Source: RGIG7949 sp045628845
Lineage (GTDB): Bacteria > Bacillota > Clostridia > Oscillospirales > Oscillospiraceae
Length of the DNA: 9,213 bases
Assembly (NCBI GenBank): GCA_045628845.1
Contig: JAZQQE010000091.1
Coordinates: 1 to 9,213 of the forward strand
Direction: 5' to 3'
Below, piece by piece: positions 5,892 to 9,213 of the stretch (its first letter is position 1; every line of letters starts with the position of its first letter). The notes beneath the pieces are model-generated. The model was given only the letters and a program-made list of their open reading frames with translations. It ran no database searches and was not told where the DNA came from. The position numbers were made by a program, and so were the translations under genes.

Positions 5892-8440
5892 AAAAGCTCA
5901 TCACCGGCATGCTCGCGCACGTCGACTCTGGCAAGACCACGCTTACCGAGGCGCTTCTCTTCCGCGCGGGCGAGCTGAGGAAGCTCGGGCGCGTGGACCA
6001 TGCCGACGCTTTCCTCGATACAGACGAGATAGAGAGGAGCCGCGGCATAACCGTATTTGCCAAGCAGGCCGTCCTCCGCACGGGGGACACGGAGCTCACC
6101 CTGCTCGATACGCCGGGCCACGCCGACCTCGCCGCCGAGATGGAGCGCGCGCTCGGCGTGCTCGATTACGCGCTGCTCGTCATCAGCGCGGCGGACGGCA
6201 TCCGCGCCCATACGGAGACGCTATGGGGCCTTCTGCGCAAGCACCGCACGCCGACGTTCATCTTCGTCAACAAAATGGACCAGCCGGGTGCCGACGCCGC
6301 GGCGGTCCTGCGCCTCATAAAAGAAAAGCTCTCCGACTGCTGCGTGGACTTCGCCTCGCCGTCGCTCGCAGACGACCTCGCCATGTGCGACGAGACGCTC
6401 ATGGAGGACTTCCTGAGCCTCGGCTCCGTCCCGGACGACGACGTGCGTACTGCGATAGCGCGCCGCCGCGTCTTCCCGGTCTTCTTCGGCTCGGCGCTGA
6501 AGCTGACGGGCGTGGACGAGCTGCTCGCGGCGCTATCGAGATACACGCGCGAGCCGCCGAGGATGCAGAGCTTCGGCGCGCGCGTATTCAAGATAGCGCA
6601 GGACGCGCAGGGTACGCGCCTGACCTTCCTCGCGCTGACGGGCGGGAGCCTGAAAGTCAAAACGATGCTTACCGGCGAGGGTACGGATGGCACGGAGTGG
6701 TCCGAAAAGGCCGATCAGCTCCGCGTCTATTCCGGGACGAAGTACGCCCTTGCCGACGAAGTTTTCCCCGGCACGGTCTGCGCCGTGACGGGGCTCAGCC
6801 GCACCTTTCCGGGCGAGGGCCTCGGCGCGCAGAGCAGGGCCGAGGCGCCCACACTCGAGCCCGTCATGTCGTGCCGCGTCGAGCTGCCGCCGGGCGCTGA
6901 CGTGCACGACGCGCTCACGAAGCTCCGCAGACTCGAGGAGGAGGAGCCGATGCTCCGCGTCGGATGGGACGGGACCTCCATCAGCGTCAGCCTCATGGGT
7001 CAGGTACAGCTCGAGGTGCTGAAAATGCTGATAGCGCGCCGCTTCGGGCTGAACGTCGAGTTCGGACCCGGGCGCGTAGTCTACCGCGAGACCATCGCGC
7101 GTACCGTCGAGGGCGTCGGGCACTACGAGCCCCTGCGCCATTACGCGGAGGTACATCTTCGCATGGAGCCCGCGGAGCGGGGGAGCGGCCTGCACTTCGC
7201 CTCCGAGTGCCGCACGGACGATCTCGACCTGAACTGGCAGCGCCTCGTGCTGACCCACCTTGCCGAGAAAACTCACGTCGGCGTGCTCACCGGCGCGCCG
7301 ATAACCGATATGAAGATAACGCTCGTCGCCGGCCGCGCCCACGTCAAACACACCGAGGGCGGCGACTTCCGTCAGGCAACGTACCGCGCCGTCCGGCAGG
7401 GCCTGCGCCTTGCGGGCACGGTACTGCTCGAGCCGTGGTACGATTTCACGCTCGAGGTGCCGCCGGAGTCCGTCGGCCGCGCCATGAGCGATATCCAGAG
7501 GATGTGCGGGCGCTTCGACGCGCCGGAGACAGAGGGCGATACCGCCGTGCTGCGCGGCAGCGTGCCCGCCGCGACCTCCGGCGAGTACCGCCGCGACGTC
7601 CTCGCCTACACGCAGGGCAGGGGGCGCTTCACCTGCGTCTTCCGCGGCTACGAGCCCTGCCACAACGCCGACGAGGTCATCGCCGCCTCGGGCTACGACT
7701 GCGACGCCGACGTCGAGAATACCGCCGATTCCGTATTCTGCGCGCACGGAGCGGGCTTCGGCGTGCGGTGGGACGCCGTGTATTCCCACATGCATCTCCC
7801 CGCCGAGAAGGACAGACAGCCCACCGCCCGCGAGCCGATAGAGCGCCTTGCCGACCGCGCAGCCGCCTACTGCGACAGCCTCGCGCGCGACAAGGAGCTG
7901 CTCTCCATCTTTGAGCGCACCTACGGGCCCGTGAAATATGACCTGCGCCGCGCGCTCTCTCCGCAGACGGAGACGGAGCAGCACCGCGTGAAAAAGGACG
8001 GCGACCTGCGCGAATACCTGCTCGTCGACGGCTACAATATCATCTTCGCCTGGGACGATCTGCGTGCTCTTGCGGCCGACAGCATGGAGACGGCGCGCAG
8101 CAAGCTCATCAATCTCATGTGCAACTATCAGGGCGTGCGCCGGTGCGAGCTGATACTTGTGTTCGACGCCTACCGTATCAGCGGCGGGCGCGGCTCGGTC
8201 GAGCGCGTGCACAATATAAACGTCGTGTATACCCGCGAGGCGGAGACGGCGGATATGTATATCGAAAAGGTCGCCCACGGGCTCGGCGCGCGCCGCCGCG
8301 TGCGCGTCGCGACGTCCGATGGGCTCGAACAGCTCATCGTGCTCGGTCAGGGCGCGCAGAGGATCTCCGCGGAGGCCTTCCGCATGGAGGTCGATGAGAC
8401 GATGCGAGCCATCCGCGACTTCCTCGCGAAGATGCAGTAA
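5888..8440 (+). CDS. EF-G/Tet(M)-like ribosomal GTPase fused to a YacP/Rae1-type NYN ribonuclease
   Basis: The 850 residues contain two functional parts in one uninterrupted frame. The N-terminal translation GTPase has G1 AHVDSGKTT (10-18), G2 RGIT (52-55), G3 DTPGH (74-78), G4 NKMD (128-131) and G5 SAL (202-204), followed by EF-G-like domains II-V to about 590. Its GSGLHFAS (432-439) and GTVLLEPWYDF (510-520) match Tet(M)-type proteins. A segment with SVFCAHGAGF (615-624) and a charged helical linker (about 640-705) follow. The C-terminal domain (708-850) matches Bacillus YacP/Rae1: LLVDGYNII (711-719), VFDAYR (758-763), REAETADMYIEK (783-794) and VATSDGLEQ (807-815), with acidic residues Asp714, Asp760, Glu786/Asp789 and Asp811 retained. 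Tet(M) itself is about 640 residues and lacks this tail. Start GTG 5888 has GGGAGGTG at 5873-5880. Rae1 is known to cut mRNA in the ribosomal A site; a GTPase-delivered nuclease is my inference. Calling it a tetracycline-resistance gene would be unsafe. Confidence 0.93.
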   Translation: MKKLITGMLAHVDSGKTTLTEALLFRAGELRKLGRVDHADAFLDTDEIERSRGITVFAKQAVLRTGDTELTLLDTPGHADLAAEMERALGVLDYALLVISAADGIRAHTETLWGLLRKHRTPTFIFVNKMDQPGADAAAVLRLIKEKLSDCCVDFASPSLADDLAMCDETLMEDFLSLGSVPDDDVRTAIARRRVFPVFFGSALKLTGVDELLAALSRYTREPPRMQSFGARVFKIAQDAQGTRLTFLALTGGSLKVKTMLTGEGTDGTEWSEKADQLRVYSGTKYALADEVFPGTVCAVTGLSRTFPGEGLGAQSRAEAPTLEPVMSCRVELPPGADVHDALTKLRRLEEEEPMLRVGWDGTSISVSLMGQVQLEVLKMLIARRFGLNVEFGPGRVVYRETIARTVEGVGHYEPLRHYAEVHLRMEPAERGSGLHFASECRTDDLDLNWQRLVLTHLAEKTHVGVLTGAPITDMKITLVAGRAHVKHTEGGDFRQATYRAVRQGLRLAGTVLLEPWYDFTLEVPPESVGRAMSDIQRMCGRFDAPETEGDTAVLRGSVPAATSGEYRRDVLAYTQGRGRFTCVFRGYEPCHNADEVIAASGYDCDADVENTADSVFCAHGAGFGVRWDAVYSHMHLPAEKDRQPTAREPIERLADRAAAYCDSLARDKELLSIFERTYGPVKYDLRRALSPQTETEQHRVKKDGDLREYLLVDGYNIIFAWDDLRALAADSMETARSKLINLMCNYQGVRRCELILVFDAYRISGGRGSVERVHNINVVYTREAETADMYIEKVAHGLGARRRVRVATSDGLEQLIVLGQGAQRISAEAFRMEVDETMRAIRDFLAKMQ

Positions 8441-8468
8441 GACCTTCTTCAAGGAGTGCCAAAACGCA

Positions 8469-8505
8469 AAAAACGCGGTTCCTTTTTCAAGGGAGCCGCG
8501 TTTTT
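8469..8505. terminator. Bidirectional terminator between convergent genes
   Basis: A stem of 11 bp (8474-8484 with 8490-8500, two G·U pairs) is flanked by five A on the left and five T on the right, so it can terminate both the + strand GTPase-nuclease unit and the - strand birA. The birA stop codon (8487-8489) lies within the hairpin loop. Confidence 0.9.
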
Positions 8506-9213
8506 ATGCTTATTTCGCCCGAATTGAGGGCTTCCTCGCCGCCGTCGTCATATCTGACGAGCAGGCGGCATTTTTCGTCCGTCCCGAGAACGACCGCGCT
8601 CCGTGTGCCGTGTGAGGAAATGACGTCGACGCGCGTTCCGGGAGGCGTCACGCGCTCGGCGTAGGCGCTGACACAGCTCTCCGGGTCGTCCGCGAGCGCG
8701 GCGAAGGCTTTGAGTATCGCTTCGGCGAGCTCTTCACGCAGGCCCTCACGGGGCTCCGGCGAAACTGCGCCCGCGACGTCCACGAGCTCCGCGGGAAAGC
8801 CGCCGGGCGGAGGCGTCACGTTCAGACCCATGCCGACGACGGCGTAATCGAGCGCCGCGCCGCCCGCGGAGAGAGAGGCCTCCGTGAGTATGCCGCAGAC
8901 CTTTTTCCCTCGCAGATATACGTCGTTGACCCATTTTATCGAGGGCTTTTCGCCGATACCCTCGAGAGCCCGGCACACCGCGACCGCGGCAGCCGCAGTC
9001 AGGAGCACGGCGCGCTCCGGGGAAAGCTCCGGGCGGAGCAGGATGCTCATATACAGCCCCGTGCCGCCGGGGGAAAAGAAGGAGCGCCCGCGCCTGCCGC
9101 GCCCCGCGCTCTGGCTTTCCGCCGTGACGACGAGCCCTGCGGGCTCTCCGGCGCGCGCGGCGTCCGCCGCGACCGTGTTCGTGGACTTGGCAGACGTGAG
9201 TTCGAGCAGGCGC
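8487..9213 (-). CDS. birA: Biotin--[acetyl-CoA-carboxylase] ligase (5' end missing)
   Basis: Attaches biotin, through biotinyl-AMP, to the lysine of biotin carboxyl carrier proteins of biotin-dependent carboxylases; cytoplasmic. The frame is open from 9212 down to the TGA at 8487-8489 (241 visible codons) and continues past the window edge. Visible marks, numbered from the first visible codon, are SAKSTNTV (7-14), the biotinyl-AMP loop GRGRRGR (37-43), catalytic Lys93 in KWVND, KKVCGILTEA a little further on, GMGLNV, and a C-terminal SH3-like BPL_C region ending in NSGEISIK. The ATG at 9050 is internal, since the GRGRRGR loop lies upstream of it in the same frame. Whether an N-terminal helix-turn-helix (bifunctional repressor form) exists cannot be seen. 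It is convergent with the GTPase-nuclease gene and probably unrelated to it in function. Confidence 0.95.
   Translation of the reverse strand, partial: RLLELTSAKSTNTVAADAARAGEPAGLVVTAESQSAGRGRRGRSFFSPGGTGLYMSILLRPELSPERAVLLTAAAAVAVCRALEGIGEKPSIKWVNDVYLRGKKVCGILTEASLSAGGAALDYAVVGMGLNVTPPPGGFPAELVDVAGAVSPEPREGLREELAEAILKAFAALADDPESCVSAYAERVTPPGTRVDVISSHGTRSAVVLGTDEKCRLLVRYDDGGEEALNSGEISIKTRLP

Noticed and set aside
5809..6900. 363-codon + strand open frame overlapping the GTPase start
   Set aside because: Arg/Ala-rich out-of-frame reading of the TIM-barrel end and GTPase domain; no family features.
5888..7800. Tetracycline-resistance ribosomal protection gene
   Set aside because: Overall similarity is clear, but the domain IV loop differs at the drug-displacing positions and the protein carries a nuclease domain; resistance is not supported by the sequence.
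6533..8452. 639-codon - strand open frame opposite the GTPase-nuclease
   Set aside because: Compositional shadow in GC-rich DNA; the + strand frame has full family motifs along its whole length.
8487..9050. birA starting at the ATG at 9050
   Set aside because: The same frame continues upstream with SAKSTNTV and GRGRRGR, essential parts of biotin ligases, so the ATG is internal.

Overview
The window looks like GC-rich anaerobic Firmicutes DNA, most likely from the class Clostridia (an Oscillospiraceae/Ruminococcaceae-type gut or rumen bacterium). This is inferred from strong AGGAGG-type ribosome binding sites, GTG and TTG starts, tight gene spacing, A-run/hairpin/T-run terminators, a fermentative CoA-transferase set, and a clostridial-style GTPase-nuclease fusion. 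No rRNA, tRNA, CRISPR array or transposase gene was seen.

Region 1 (1-4697, + strand) is a catabolic cluster: the 3' part of an L-3-hydroxyacyl-CoA dehydrogenase-family gene, a beta-keto acid cleavage enzyme (BKACE/DUF849, Kce-like), both subunits of a SCOT-type CoA-transferase, and a sodium:solute symporter, closed by a strong terminator. A coherent reading is: import a substrate with Na+, oxidise a 3-hydroxy group, cleave the 3-keto acid with acetyl-CoA to an acyl-CoA plus acetoacetate, then use the CoA-transferase to make acetoacetyl-CoA. The residue that binds the substrate amino group in lysine-fermentation Kce appears to be glycine here, so the substrate may not be the lysine intermediate.

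Region 2 (about 4711-8505, + strand) is a self-contained two-gene transcription unit. It has a near-consensus promoter at 4711-4739, a roughly 180-nt leader dominated by a 163-bp imperfect palindrome, a TIM-barrel (xylose isomerase/AP endonuclease 2-like) enzyme, and an 850-residue protein whose GTG start overlaps the TIM-barrel stop by 4 bp. The 850-residue protein is the most striking item. It is an EF-G/Tet(M)-type ribosomal GTPase fused in one frame to a C-terminal YacP/Rae1-type NYN ribonuclease domain with the expected acidic residues. Because Rae1 cleaves mRNA in the ribosomal A site, the domain order suggests a GTPase that delivers a nuclease to ribosomes.

Region 3 (8469-9213) holds a terminator shared by convergent genes and, on the - strand, most of birA (biotin protein ligase), whose 5' end runs off the window.
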